This document shows positions 36,503-45,693 of a DNA stretch of 64,000 bases, one piece after another. The translations under genes were made by a program, and so were the position numbers. Source of the stretch: Neisseriaceae bacterium PsAf. GTDB taxonomy: Bacteria > Pseudomonadota > Gammaproteobacteria > Burkholderiales > Neisseriaceae. The notes under the pieces are model-generated. The model worked only from the letters and a program-made list of their open reading frames with translations. It was not told the DNA's origin and did not search any database. Numbering within the stretch: position 1 is the first letter of the stretch; the number at the start of each line of letters is the position of its first letter. The DNA lies in contig WNLJ01000012.1 of assembly GCA_017114885.1 (NCBI GenBank), positions 59,614-123,613 on the forward strand, written 5' to 3'.

Positions 36503-37210
36503 ATGAATAATCAGAGACTTTATCTTATCCCCAGTGCTTTATCCGATGATGGTCGCTTGTGGTTATTACCAGAAGATATTGAAACCGTTAAAACATTGGA
36601 TTATTTTGTAGTGGAGAATGCTAAAACTGCGCGTAAGCATCTTAAAAATTTAGGTATCAGCAAACCATTAAGAGAGTTAAAAATGATGGTTTTGGATAAA
36701 AATACTGAATTAGATAAGACTATTTTTTCTGATTTTCTGAATCAGGGCCAAAAAGTAGGAATGATGAGTGAAGCAGGTTGTCCAGGGGTGGCAGATCCAG
36801 GTGCCTGGTTGGTTAGTCTGGCTCATGAATTAAATTTTCAAGTGGTGCCACTGGTTGGTCCAAGTAGTATTTTATTAGCATTGATGGCATCTGGTGCCAA
36901 TGGCCAACGTTTTACTTTTAGAGGTTATTTACCAATAGAGAACGACAAAAGAAAAGCATCTATTGAGGAAATGCTTAGCCAATTAAGAAATTTTAATGAG
37001 ACTCAGTTGTTTATTGAGACGCCTTATCGAAATAAAGCTTTATTTGAGTTTCTCATCCAGAATTTACCTGATAATATAGTAATGACTTTAGCTATTAACT
37101 TGACGGATTCTCAGTTAGAGAATATACAAAGTAAATTAGTTAAAGATTGGAGAAAGATGAAATCATTGCCTGAGATGCACAAGCAACCTTGTGTGTTCGT
37201 GTTGGGTTAA
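36503..37210 (+). CDS. Tetrapyrrole-methylase-fold SAM methyltransferase (RsmI-like)
   Basis: A 235-residue SAM-dependent methyltransferase of the TP-methylase fold. RLYLIPSALSDDGRLWLLP opens it, MMSEAGCPGVADPGAWLV is the SAM-binding loop, and LVGPSSILLALMASGANGQ with FRGYLP matches RsmI and its paralogues. True RsmI (16S rRNA C1402 2'-O-methylase) is about 280-290 residues; this shorter form is a widespread paralogue whose target is unknown. It is translated with maf. Confidence 0.75.
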   Translation: MNNQRLYLIPSALSDDGRLWLLPEDIETVKTLDYFVVENAKTARKHLKNLGISKPLRELKMMVLDKNTELDKTIFSDFLNQGQKVGMMSEAGCPGVADPGAWLVSLAHELNFQVVPLVGPSSILLALMASGANGQRFTFRGYLPIENDKRKASIEEMLSQLRNFNETQLFIETPYRNKALFEFLIQNLPDNIVMTLAINLTDSQLENIQSKLVKDWRKMKSLPEMHKQPCVFVLG

Positions 37211-37237
37211 GGCTACTTTTAATTTTAAGTAGGTATT

Positions 37238-37624
37238 ATGACAACTGCTTATTGGTGTATATTTATTTTTATGTGGTTTCCTTTGCTGACCATACTTGTG
37301 GGGAAAATAGCGGCTGGAAATATGGTGGAGAGTAATCATGATCCCAGAGCGTATTTGGAAAGTAAGGTAGGATTTAGTAAACGTATGTATAACGCCCATT
37401 TTAATGCGATTGAAATGTTTGCGCCGTTTGCTGCAGCTGTGATTATCGCTCAACTCGTAGGTGCATTGCCTCAATCAACCATAGACAATATAGCGATTGC
37501 ATTCCTTGTATCTAGAGTAATTTATGCACTTGCTTATGGTATGGATTGGGCTTTATTTAGAACCATCATCTGGTTTGTTGGCTTGATATTGATTTCTTGT
37601 TTGTTTATTTTGCCCTTATTCTAA
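37238..37624 (+). CDS. MAPEG family membrane protein
   Basis: A 128-residue protein with four hydrophobic helices. HFNAIEMFAPFAAAVIIAQ (about residues 49-67) is the conserved NxxExFPxFxA-like loop of MAPEG proteins and SRVIYALAYGMDWALFRTIIW is the third signature. Eukaryotic members handle glutathione and eicosanoids; bacterial members are mostly uncharacterised. It lies 27 bp after the methylase gene and is closed by a good terminator. Confidence 0.82.
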   Translation: MTTAYWCIFIFMWFPLLTILVGKIAAGNMVESNHDPRAYLESKVGFSKRMYNAHFNAIEMFAPFAAAVIIAQLVGALPQSTIDNIAIAFLVSRVIYALAYGMDWALFRTIIWFVGLILISCLFILPLF

Positions 37625-37644
37625 ATTTTGAATAAAGATTTTCT

Positions 37645-37676
37645 AAAGCCATTTTATCCATTAAAATGGCTTTTTT
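37645..37676 (+). terminator. Rho-independent terminator after the MAPEG gene
   Basis: AAAGCCATTTTA (37645-37656) pairs with TAAAATGGCTTT (37662-37673) around a five-base loop, followed by TTT. Confidence 0.88.
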
Positions 37677-37850
37677 AGTATGGGTAATAATTTGAATTTT
37701 GATTGTTTTTTGTTATGGCTGGGCTTGTTTTTAGGAAGACGTATAGCGTGATTTTTAAATTTCTACACAAAAAAATGAAAAATAGCTTAGAATATGCTTC
37801 ATGTAATTAAAGAAATTAACTTAAATTAACTAGACATATAAAGGACTGAG

Positions 37851-38882
37851 ATGGCTTTAAAAATTGCAATTAATGGTTATGGACGTATTGGAAGACAGAT
37901 TTTAAGAGCAATTTATGAATATAATTTGAGAGACCAATTTGAAATTGTAGCAGTGAATGCATCGGGTGATATTAAGACCAACGCTCATTTGACACAATAC
38001 GATACAACTCATGGTTTTTTTACTCAAGATATTAGCTATGATGATAAGCATTTATATGTCAAAGGTGACAAAATACCTTTTTATACTACACGTAATCCAG
38101 CAGAGCTTCTTTGGAAAGATTTAGGAGTAGACCTGGTAATGGAGTGCACTGGGGCATTTACCAGTAAAGAAAAGTGCCAAGTACACTTAGATTCAGGAGC
38201 GAAAAAAGTTTTAATCTCTGCACCAGGTGGCTCAGATGTTGATGCTACTGTCGTTTATGGTGTCAATCACCAAGTTTTGAACTCGGATATGACAGTTGTT
38301 TCAAATGCATCTTGTACTACTAACTGCTTAGCACCAGTGGCTAAGCCTTTGCATGAAAATTTAGGCATCGTTAAAGGCTTGATGACCACTATTCATGCAT
38401 TTACTAATGATCAAGTATTATTGGATGTGCGTCATAAGGATTTACGTCGAGCTAGAAGTGCTGTGGCTAATTTAATTCCTACTAAAACAGGAGCGGCTAA
38501 GGCTCTTGGACTAGTTTTACCAGATTTACAAGGTAAGTTAGATGGGTTTTCTGTGCGTGTACCAACTATGAATGTCTCCTTAGTTGATTTATCTTTTCAA
38601 GCAGGTAGGGACACCAGCGTAGAAGAAGTTAATGAGATCTTGAAGAAAGCCTCAGAAAATGAGTTAAAAGGTGTTTTAGGATATAATGCCTTACCTCTTG
38701 TTTCAACTGATTTTAACCATACTACTACCGCTTCTATTTTTGATGAGACTCTAACCAAAGTGTCTAATGGTGATTTTGTTAAAGTCCTTGCTTGGTATGA
38801 TAATGAGTGGGGTTTTAGTTGCCAAATGCTTAATACAGCAAGAGTTATGTTTGGTATGCCAGTAAATCCTCAGTTTAATTAA
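37851..38882 (+). CDS. gap: Glyceraldehyde-3-phosphate dehydrogenase
   Basis: A 343-residue GAPDH. The NAD site is [14 protein letters not shown], the catalytic cysteine lies in [12 protein letters not shown] (about residue 158), the phosphate site in [10 protein letters not shown] and PTKTGAAKA, and the end has [12 protein letters not shown]. It catalyses the oxidation of glyceraldehyde-3-phosphate in glycolysis or the reverse in gluconeogenesis. Asp-like spacing after the Rossmann fold suggests NAD preference but I have not tested this. Its own upstream region is 170 bp; yciB follows after 15 bp. Confidence 0.95.
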   Translation: MALKIAINGYGRIGRQILRAIYEYNLRDQFEIVAVNASGDIKTNAHLTQYDTTHGFFTQDISYDDKHLYVKGDKIPFYTTRNPAELLWKDLGVDLVMECTGAFTSKEKCQVHLDSGAKKVLISAPGGSDVDATVVYGVNHQVLNSDMTVVSNASCTTNCLAPVAKPLHENLGIVKGLMTTIHAFTNDQVLLDVRHKDLRRARSAVANLIPTKTGAAKALGLVLPDLQGKLDGFSVRVPTMNVSLVDLSFQAGRDTSVEEVNEILKKASENELKGVLGYNALPLVSTDFNHTTTASIFDETLTKVSNGDFVKVLAWYDNEWGFSCQMLNTARVMFGMPVNPQFN

Positions 38883-38897
38883 AATGAAAATAATGAT

Positions 38898-39437
38898 ATG
38901 AAAGCATTGCTAGATTTTTTAGTTTTAATTTTATTTTTTGGTACTTACTACGCTACAAAAGATATTTTTATGGCCACAGCAGTGGCTATTATCGGTGGTG
39001 TTATTCAAGCGATTTTTAGTTGGGTTAAGTACAAAAAATTAGATGGCATGCAGATTCTTAATCTGCTAATTGTTTTGGTTTTTGGTGGATTAACCTTAAT
39101 CCTACATGATGAAAATTGGATTAAATGGAAACCTACTGTTCTTTATTGGACATTTGCGATTATTTTATTAGCAGGGTTGTCACTCAAACGAAATTTTTTA
39201 CAGGAACTTTTTGGCAAGGAAATCAAGTTGCCAGACCCTATTTGGAATCGATTAACGGTCACTTGGGTATTGTTTTTTATTTTTTTAGGGGTTATAAATT
39301 TGTGGGTTGCCTTTACTTTTAATATGGATCAATGGGTTACATTTAAAGTATTTGGGGCAACAGGGTTGATGATAGTATTTATGATATTACAAGGAATATA
39401 TTTGTATAAGTATTTGCCTAAGGACGAAAGTAAATAG
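38898..39437 (+). CDS. yciB: Inner-membrane septation protein A (YciB/IspZ)
   Basis: A 179-residue membrane protein with five helices. MKALLDFLVLILFFGTYY, GLTLILHDENWIKWKPTVLY, WNRLTVTWVLFFIFLGVINL and a final YKYLP are strict YciB signatures. It takes part in envelope synthesis and division and interacts with cell-elongation and divisome proteins. The order yciB-bolA-parvulin follows, as in Neisseria and other betaproteobacteria. Confidence 0.93.
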   Translation: MKALLDFLVLILFFGTYYATKDIFMATAVAIIGGVIQAIFSWVKYKKLDGMQILNLLIVLVFGGLTLILHDENWIKWKPTVLYWTFAIILLAGLSLKRNFLQELFGKEIKLPDPIWNRLTVTWVLFFIFLGVINLWVAFTFNMDQWVTFKVFGATGLMIVFMILQGIYLYKYLPKDESK

Positions 39438-39449
39438 GATAAAATAATT

Positions 39450-39734
39450 ATGACAGAACAGGAAGTTAAGCAAATATTATCCGATATTAATTTGTTTTAT
39501 TGTGAACTAATTGATGATTCTTTGTATCATAGAGGGCATGCTGGAAATGTGAATAATGGTGCTCACTATCAATTAACATTGGTATCAGATGATTTTCAAG
39601 ATTTGAGTAAAGTACAAAGACATCGTTTAATATATGAAAAATTTGCTAAAGAATTGAAAACACAAATTCATGCCTTAAGTTTAAAAATTATGACGATAAA
39701 GGAATGGCAGGAGTATAAAGATAAAAAGGAGTAG
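39450..39734 (+). CDS. BolA family protein
   Basis: A 94-residue BolA-like protein. The fold-defining GAHYQLTLVSDDFQDLSKVQRHRLIYEKF includes the HR..Y region conserved in the family (FxGxSxxxRHRxVYxxL), and IHALSLKIMTIKEW matches the conserved HALSLKTxTPxEW ending. BolA-like proteins bind monothiol glutaredoxins and Fe-S clusters and act in iron-sulfur trafficking. It lies 12 bp after yciB and is in its operon. Confidence 0.88.
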   Translation: MTEQEVKQILSDINLFYCELIDDSLYHRGHAGNVNNGAHYQLTLVSDDFQDLSKVQRHRLIYEKFAKELKTQIHALSLKIMTIKEWQEYKDKKE

Positions 39735-39754
39735 ATTAGATTATGGAGAAAACA

Positions 39755-40621
39755 ATGAGTAAAAAATGGTTAGTCCTTGTGTTAATGGCATTTACCAGTG
39801 TTGGTTTTGCTAAGACAGTAGCGACTGTTGGTGGTACCAATATTGACAGTTCAGAAGTTGATGCTCAAGTTAAGTTGATTATAAAAAATTCTGGCGGAAA
39901 AATTAAAGATAATAAAGCATTGAGAAACGATGTTTTACAAAAATTAATTTCTAGAGAAGTTATTTCTAAAGAAAGTAAAAAGCTAAAACTAGACCAAAGT
40001 AAAGCTTATACAGATGCGGTAAAAGCAGCGGAAGCTGAGGCTAAGAAAAAAGGCATAACAAACAATCCTAGCTATCAAAAGGATTTTGAATCTTATAAAA
40101 AAGTTTTATTAGCGGATATTTATGCTTTAGATTTTTTGAAAAAAAATCAAGTGACCGATAAAGAAGCAAAGGCTAACTACGATAAAATGGCCAAATTCTA
40201 TAAGGGAACTCAGGAAGTTAAAGTGGGAGAAATTTTAACCAAGGATTCATCGACCGCTCAGAAGGCTATCTCTGAATTAAGTAAAGGCTCTTCTTTTTCA
40301 AGTGCGGCAAAAAAATATACAATTGACCCTAATATGAAAAGTAATGGGGGGATTTATAAAGAATATATTAATTTGAAGGATATGCAAGCAGCAGTGCCTG
40401 AATATTATGCGGTAGTTTATAACTTGAAAAAAGGAGAATTTACCAAAAAACCTTTGAAAAGTGGTAATAATTATTTAATCGTAGGTGTTATTGACAAAAG
40501 AGCAGCTAAAATACCTAGTTTTAATAGTGTAAAAAACTCAATTAAGACTAGCATGGCACAAAGTAAACTGCAAAAAGAATCTGAAAGATTGAATAAAGTT
40601 TATAATGTGAAAATTTATTAA
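39755..40621 (+). CDS. Periplasmic parvulin-type peptidyl-prolyl isomerase (PpiC/SurA-like)
   Basis: About 288 residues. I chose the ATG at 39755 because GGAG lies six bases before it and it gives a clean signal peptide (KKWLVLVLMAFTSVGFA); an ATG four codons upstream is also possible. After the SurA-type N-terminal helices (LISREVISKESKKLKL), one rotamase domain runs from about residue 140 (VKVGEILTKDSSTAQKAISE; FSSAAKKYTIDPNMKSNGG). It should help outer-membrane protein folding in the periplasm. It completes the yciB-bolA operon and has a terminator behind it. Confidence 0.88.
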   Translation: MSKKWLVLVLMAFTSVGFAKTVATVGGTNIDSSEVDAQVKLIIKNSGGKIKDNKALRNDVLQKLISREVISKESKKLKLDQSKAYTDAVKAAEAEAKKKGITNNPSYQKDFESYKKVLLADIYALDFLKKNQVTDKEAKANYDKMAKFYKGTQEVKVGEILTKDSSTAQKAISELSKGSSFSSAAKKYTIDPNMKSNGGIYKEYINLKDMQAAVPEYYAVVYNLKKGEFTKKPLKSGNNYLIVGVIDKRAAKIPSFNSVKNSIKTSMAQSKLQKESERLNKVYNVKIY

Positions 40622-40634
40622 TAAATAAATCAAT

Positions 40635-40664
40635 AAAAAAGCCACTTGAATGAGTGGCTTTTTT
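40635..40664. terminator. Bidirectional terminator between the parvulin and holC
   Basis: AAAAAAGCCACT (40635-40646) pairs with AGTGGCTTTTTT (40653-40664) around a six-base loop; A and T tracts serve both strands. Confidence 0.92.
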
Positions 40665-40672
40665 ATTAGGTA

Positions 40673-41119
40673 TTAATACAAAGACATATCAAAATGTTTT
40701 ATTGGGAAGTTATTTTTCTGATAATGCTTATATAACTGACGAGCAATATTTAACTCATTTCCTTGATTCCCAAAAATAAAAATAATTCTTTGGTAAAGGT
40801 CATCTTCAATGATTGTTAATGTTAAATTTATTAATACGTATGGATGAGTACTTTCTTTATTAATCCAATCTAAAGAGGAACTAATTAAAATAGGGGAGTT
40901 AGGTATCTCTTTGAAATTTTTAGGCACAATTTCATTAGCTAAAAAACTATCAGGGAGAGTAGACCATAGAGCTTGAGACAACTCATCTTGCAATTCGTTA
41001 TCATCTTCGGTATAAATAATCACTCTATAATCAGTTGTTTCTATAATTTTTTGTAACAATTGACATAGAGTGAATATTTTATTTTGGACTTTGATATAAA
41101 AATAAATTTCCGGACTCAT
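40673..41119 (-). CDS. holC: DNA polymerase III chi subunit
   Basis: A 148-residue HolC-like protein: an N-terminal strand (EIYFYIKVQNKIFTLCQLLQKI) with DYRVIIYTEDDNELQDELSQALWS and a C-terminal ARQLYKHYQKNNFPIKHFDM ending typical of chi (R..w...k..G..l.h.d). Chi links the clamp loader to single-strand-binding protein. The sequence is divergent, but its position directly after pepA with a four-base ATGA overlap is the classical pepA-holC order, which supports the call. Confidence 0.82.
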   Translation of the reverse strand: MSPEIYFYIKVQNKIFTLCQLLQKIIETTDYRVIIYTEDDNELQDELSQALWSTLPDSFLANEIVPKNFKEIPNSPILISSSLDWINKESTHPYVLINLTLTIIEDDLYQRIIFIFGNQGNELNIARQLYKHYQKNNFPIKHFDMSLY

Positions 41120-42561
41120 TCACTTCTTTGCTCTAAAAAATCAATTAATAGATGAATTGGTCTTGCTGTAGCGCCTTTTTGAGTACCTGTTTTCCAAGCA
41201 GTACCCGCAATATCAATATGAGCCCAAGGATATTTTTCATCAATAAAACGAGACAGAAAAGCAGCTGCAGTAATTGTTCCAGCGTAACCACTCGATCCCA
41301 CATTAGCTAAATCAGCAAAGTTACTTTTTAATTCTTGTTGATGCTCTTCCCATAAGGGTAGCTGCCAAGTTTTATCTCGAGTGTTGTGGGAGGCAGTTAA
41401 TAACTCATCTACTAATTCTTGATGAGTTCCTAAAATGCCACTTATATTATGACCTAGAGCAACCACACAAGCACCGGTCAAAGTTGCAACATCGATAACA
41501 GCTTGAGGTTGAAATTTTTCTGCATAAGTCAGGGCATCGCATAAAATTAAGCGACCTTCGGCATCAGTATTTAAAATTTCAATAGACAAGCCCTTTAAAC
41601 TTTGTACGATGTCTCCTGGCTTCATGGATCTGTCTGAAGGCATGTTTTCGCAAGTGGGTACTAAAGTCACTAGGTTGATGGGTAGTTTTAATTCAACCGC
41701 AGTAAAGAACGTGAGTAATACATTAGCAGCACCACACATATCATATTTCATTTCGTCCATATTTTTAGGAGGTTTTAGAGAAATGCCACCACTGTCAAAA
41801 GTAATGCCTTTACCTATTAGAACAATAGGATCTGTGCCTTTTTCATTTTTACCATTATATTTTAGTTCTATAAAATAAGGTTCTTCAACGCTTCCTTTAG
41901 CAACTGATAAGAAAGAGTGCATACCTAGTTGGTTGATTTTTTCTCTATCATAAATCTCGCATTGTACCTTGAGCTTTTGTGCTTTTTCTTTGGCAAAATT
42001 AGCTAAGTAGGAAGGAGTACAAATATTACTTGGTAGATTGCCTAAATCTTTAGCTAGGTTAACATTGTTTGTGATGGTTACAGCTTCGGTTAGCTTTTGT
42101 TTGTAGTGTGCTTTATTTTCGACGACAAAGAAAATTTCTTTTTCTATTTTCTCATTTTCATTTTTTTGCTTTAATGACTTGAACTCATAACTAAAATTGG
42201 AATAGGCTCTAACAATAAAGTCAATACTACTACTAACGGTTTCTTGTTCTAATCCTAAGAAGTAAATATAAACAGGTGAAGTATCTTGGTTTTTCAACCA
42301 GGCAAAACAAGACTTAAATATGTCTTCAGAAGCAAAACTTTTTTGATAATCCTCAGTCATAAAGAAAGCTAAACTTGACTGTTCAGTATAAGTACTGAGA
42401 AAAGAATTTGGCGTATTATTTTTTTTCTGTAATAATGGTTCAAACTCAGTCAAATTAAATGCTTGAAGTAATTTTGATGTAACGGGAGATTGTATAAAAA
42501 ATAAACGGGCACTGGGAGAATTATTCGAGCTCTCTTGAGTGTTTATTAGGTTAAATTTCAT
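41116..42561 (-). CDS. pepA: Leucyl aminopeptidase PepA (M17)
   Basis: A 481-residue M17 aminopeptidase. The two-zinc core is intact: LIGKGITFDSGGISLKPP, the carboxylate ligands in MKYDMCGAANVLLTF, and NTDAEGRLILCDALTY with the bicarbonate-site residues. It removes N-terminal residues, favouring Leu, in the cytoplasm, and can bind DNA in E. coli. The N-terminal 150 residues are less conserved, as usual. It diverges from lptF over an 86-bp region and overlaps holC by four bases. Confidence 0.95.
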   Translation of the reverse strand: MKFNLINTQESSNNSPSARLFFIQSPVTSKLLQAFNLTEFEPLLQKKNNTPNSFLSTYTEQSSLAFFMTEDYQKSFASEDIFKSCFAWLKNQDTSPVYIYFLGLEQETVSSSIDFIVRAYSNFSYEFKSLKQKNENEKIEKEIFFVVENKAHYKQKLTEAVTITNNVNLAKDLGNLPSNICTPSYLANFAKEKAQKLKVQCEIYDREKINQLGMHSFLSVAKGSVEEPYFIELKYNGKNEKGTDPIVLIGKGITFDSGGISLKPPKNMDEMKYDMCGAANVLLTFFTAVELKLPINLVTLVPTCENMPSDRSMKPGDIVQSLKGLSIEILNTDAEGRLILCDALTYAEKFQPQAVIDVATLTGACVVALGHNISGILGTHQELVDELLTASHNTRDKTWQLPLWEEHQQELKSNFADLANVGSSGYAGTITAAAFLSRFIDEKYPWAHIDIAGTAWKTGTQKGATARPIHLLIDFLEQRSE

Positions 42562-42647
42562 AGTCTATCCTCTCTTTATTTAAATAATCTCGTGGGTAAT
42601 AATAACATAAATCTAGTATAATACGATTTTAAAAAGTAGCTAAGAAG

Positions 42648-43763
42648 ATGATTTATCAAAAACAAGCAATTAAAGAATTAAGTATTAGTTCTATTGGTAT
42701 TTTCTTTATTTTGCTTATTATTTTACTTTCTGTTCAGCTGGTTAACTTATTAGGGCAGGTGGCAAAGGGATTGATAAGTATTGATCTATTTGCCACCGCT
42801 ATGGGTGTGTCTGTCATCGGACTATTGCCACTATTATTATGCATTACTTGTTATATCAGCGTGTTGATGGTGTTAATGGCGTATTGGCGTGATAGCGAAA
42901 TGATTGTTTGGTTATCAAGTGGAATTTCTTTGAAGAAATGGATTGCTCCGATTTCTTTATTTATATTACCTTTTGTATTGCTTTTATTCTTTCTCACTTT
43001 GTATTTAAATCCTATTATTAATGAAAAGAGTTTTGAGTATTCTCAACATCTTAGAGATCAACCTACCATAGATTTTATAGAACAGGGTGTTTTTGTGCCT
43101 ATATCTAATGGTGTTATTTTTATAGAAGAATTCGATCCTAATACCAATCACCTGGAGTCATTTTTTAGTCACGTAGTAGATCCCAATTCAGGTAAATTTG
43201 AAATTACCTTAGCCAAAGAAGGTTTGATTGATTTAGAAAGTGGAGATATCAAAATTACCTTAAATGATGCTAATCGCTATTTGGGGTACCCTAATCGAGC
43301 AGATTTTAGTATTTTTACCATCCCAAAAGTGGAATACTTTATGCAGTCAAATAATTCGGAAATTAAAGATAATGATTTAGCCGCACGTAAAGATTCTTTA
43401 TCGAGTAGAGTGCTCTTAAATAGTGATAACCCAGTTTTAAAGAGTACGTTGATGTGGCGGTTATCCATCCCAATTGCTACCATTATATTGGCATTGTTAG
43501 CGATTCCTCTTGCCTATACTAATCCAAGAGTGAATAAAAATTACAATATTATTATTGCCATTGTGATATTTTTCATCTATCAAAATAGTCTTATTTTAAT
43601 GAGGAATTTGATAGCGAAAGAAACAGTTGGATTTTGGACGGGATTACTGGTAGTGCATGGTATTATGTTGTTTTTGACATGGCTTTTTTTTGAATATAGG
43701 ACTGCACCTAGAACAGGATTTTTGAAATTTTTAAGATCATTTTTTAGAAAAGAGGCTATTTAA
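42648..43763 (+). CDS. lptF: LPS export permease LptF
   Basis: A 371-residue YjgP/YjgQ-family membrane protein. Three helices precede a periplasmic beta-jellyroll (about residues 130-260: DPNTNHLESFFSHVVD), and three helices follow, with LMWRLSIPIATIILALLAIPLAY at the fourth. With LptG and the ATPase LptB it extracts lipopolysaccharide from the inner membrane and hands it to LptC/LptA. The lptG GTG begins immediately after its stop. The divergent arrangement with pepA is common in gamma- and betaproteobacteria. Confidence 0.93.
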   Translation: MIYQKQAIKELSISSIGIFFILLIILLSVQLVNLLGQVAKGLISIDLFATAMGVSVIGLLPLLLCITCYISVLMVLMAYWRDSEMIVWLSSGISLKKWIAPISLFILPFVLLLFFLTLYLNPIINEKSFEYSQHLRDQPTIDFIEQGVFVPISNGVIFIEEFDPNTNHLESFFSHVVDPNSGKFEITLAKEGLIDLESGDIKITLNDANRYLGYPNRADFSIFTIPKVEYFMQSNNSEIKDNDLAARKDSLSSRVLLNSDNPVLKSTLMWRLSIPIATIILALLAIPLAYTNPRVNKNYNIIIAIVIFFIYQNSLILMRNLIAKETVGFWTGLLVVHGIMLFLTWLFFEYRTAPRTGFLKFLRSFFRKEAI

Positions 43764-44852
43764 GTGAATAAACTATTCAGATATCTTTTTTCTAATTTGT
43801 TTCAAACTACATTGTATTCATTATTGGCATTAGTGGCTTTATATGGCTTGTTTGATATCTTGGTGGAAGGAGGGGACTTAGTCAAAGGAAGCAAAGATTT
43901 TTTGATTACGTTTCAATACGTTTTTATTAGGTTGCCTGTTTATATTTATCAAATAGCACCTATTGCTATATTAATAGGTGCTATTGTTGCTCTGACCAGA
44001 TTGGTGAGAAATAATGAATATGTCGTTATTCGTACCAGTGGGGTTTCTTTATTTAAGGTTTCTCGAGTATTATTAAGTTTTGCAGTAGTATCAGGGATAC
44101 TACTGGTCTTAGTTGGTGAGTATCTAGTTCCTTCTTCTGAAGAGATAACCGATCAGATGATTGCTAAATCTAAAGTTGAAAATGTTAGCATGCTTGGAAA
44201 ACATAATGTTTGGTTAAAGTTGGATGATGAGGTAATTGAATTATGGGAAGTTTTACCTGATTATACCTTTAAAAATGTTTTGCGTTATCAGTTAATTGAT
44301 AATAAAAAAATAGGCTATATTAAATTTTCTAAAGTGGGTGAGTATCAGGGTTCTAATACTTGGGAATTAAAAGATGTATCTACAGTCAATTTTCAAGATC
44401 ATAAAATTGTTAGTACTCATTCAGAAGTTGAAACTTGGAAACCTAATCTTAATTTAGATTTATTGAATATATTGATTAATAAACCTAAAAATATGTCAGT
44501 GCAAAACCTTCGTCAATATATAGACTATCTCAATAATAATCATCAAAAAACAATCAATTATGAAGTTGAGATGTGGAAGAAAATTTTTTATCCTTTTTCT
44601 TTACTGGTCATGGTTTTAATCGCATTGGTTTTTACCCCAACGATTAGTCGTTATACCAATGTAGGTTTAAAGATTATATTAAGCATTCTGGTGGGTTTAG
44701 TTTACTTTTTTAGTATAAGATTCTTAGGCTTTTTTACTCAAATTACCAATATTAATCCAGTCTGGTTTGCCGCCTTACCAACTATTATATTTATGCTAAT
44801 TTTAATTATGGTTTTATACTATCAAGACAGAGGATACATGACTAAAGCATGA
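43764..44852 (+). CDS. lptG: LPS export permease LptG
   Basis: A 362-residue partner of LptF, starting with GTG directly after the lptF stop. The layout is the same: three helices (LYSLLALVALYGLFDIL, VYIYQIAPIAILIGAIVAL), a periplasmic domain, then three helices. MSVQNLRQYIDYLNNNHQKTINYEVEMWKK is the LptG coupling region before helix four. The TGA stop overlaps the start of the nitrilase remnant in ATGA, so that gene was once translationally coupled. Confidence 0.93.
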   Translation: MNKLFRYLFSNLFQTTLYSLLALVALYGLFDILVEGGDLVKGSKDFLITFQYVFIRLPVYIYQIAPIAILIGAIVALTRLVRNNEYVVIRTSGVSLFKVSRVLLSFAVVSGILLVLVGEYLVPSSEEITDQMIAKSKVENVSMLGKHNVWLKLDDEVIELWEVLPDYTFKNVLRYQLIDNKKIGYIKFSKVGEYQGSNTWELKDVSTVNFQDHKIVSTHSEVETWKPNLNLDLLNILINKPKNMSVQNLRQYIDYLNNNHQKTINYEVEMWKKIFYPFSLLVMVLIALVFTPTISRYTNVGLKIILSILVGLVYFFSIRFLGFFTQITNINPVWFAALPTIIFMLILIMVLYYQDRGYMTKA

Positions 44853-45643
44853 GTAAAAATTCAATTAAAGCAGCAGTTATTCAAATGGTTTCTTCTAATA
44901 TAGTTGAAGAAAATATTGCTCTGTTGTCTCAATTATTAGAAGAGGCTAAGAAACAAGAAGCTAACTGTAGTATTGCCTGAGTATTGGCCTTTAATGGGAG
45001 ATGAAGCGACTGATAAACTAAAAATTAAAGAAACTTTTAAGACAGGGTATTTGAAGGATTTGTTAAGTAAGCAAGCTGAAAAATTAGAAATGACTATTTT
45101 CGCAGGTAGCCTCTCTCTAGATTGTGGAGAAGAAGGTAAAGTTTATAATAGTTTGTTAATATTTAATCCTCATGGTGAGATAATTTCCAGATATGATAAA
45201 CAACACTTATTTGGCTATTCTGGACTAGGTGAAAGGTTTCAGGAATCAGATACGATTAAAGAGGGAAGGGATCCTCAAACACTTGTAATTGATTCATTTA
45301 GAGTGGCTCAAGGGATTTGCTTTGACCTTAGGTTTCCTGAATTTTTTCGTAAACAACTGCCCTTTGATGTCTTGGTTTTGCCCGCAGCTTTTACTTATAC
45401 TACCGGTAAAGCACATTGGGAAATTTTACTAAGAGCAGAGCAATTGAAAATCAATGTTATGTATTAGCCTCAGCTCAGGGAGGAGAACATAAAAATGGCA
45501 GGAAGACTTTTGGGCATAGCATGATTATTGATCCTTGGGGAGAAATACTAACTCAAATAGAATTTGGAAATGGCGTTATTACGGCAGATTTAAATTTAAA
45601 TTTACTCAATAAAATTAGGCAGAAATTACCTGTGTTTAAGTAA
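44849..45643 (+). pseudogene. Carbon-nitrogen hydrolase (nitrilase/omega-amidase family), two frameshifts
   Basis: The gene starts with ATG at 44849, overlapping the lptG stop. The first frame reads AAVIQMVSSNIVEENIALLS up to about 44965; the family sequence then continues in another frame (VVLPEYWPLMGDEATDKL) to about 45436, where it returns to the first frame (RAIENQCYVLASAQGGEHK) and runs to the stop at 45643. The catalytic residues are all encoded: Glu in LPEYWP, Lys in RYDKQHLFGY, Cys in GICFDLRFPE. The first lesion looks like two lost bases or one gained, the second like one lost base, so the final frame equals the first. Either a decayed gene or assembly error; function would be amide hydrolysis of deaminated glutathione or omega-amides. 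Confidence 0.85.
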
Positions 45644-45675
45644 AAAAACATCTTAGTTTTACTAAGATGTTTTTT
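45643..45675. terminator. Bidirectional terminator after the nitrilase remnant
   Basis: The 15-base arms at 45643-45657 and 45661-45675 pair perfectly (core ACATCTTAGT / ACTAAGATGT) with a TTT loop; A and T tracts serve both strands. Confidence 0.9.
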
Positions 45676-45693
45676 GTTAATAACATAATGGAA

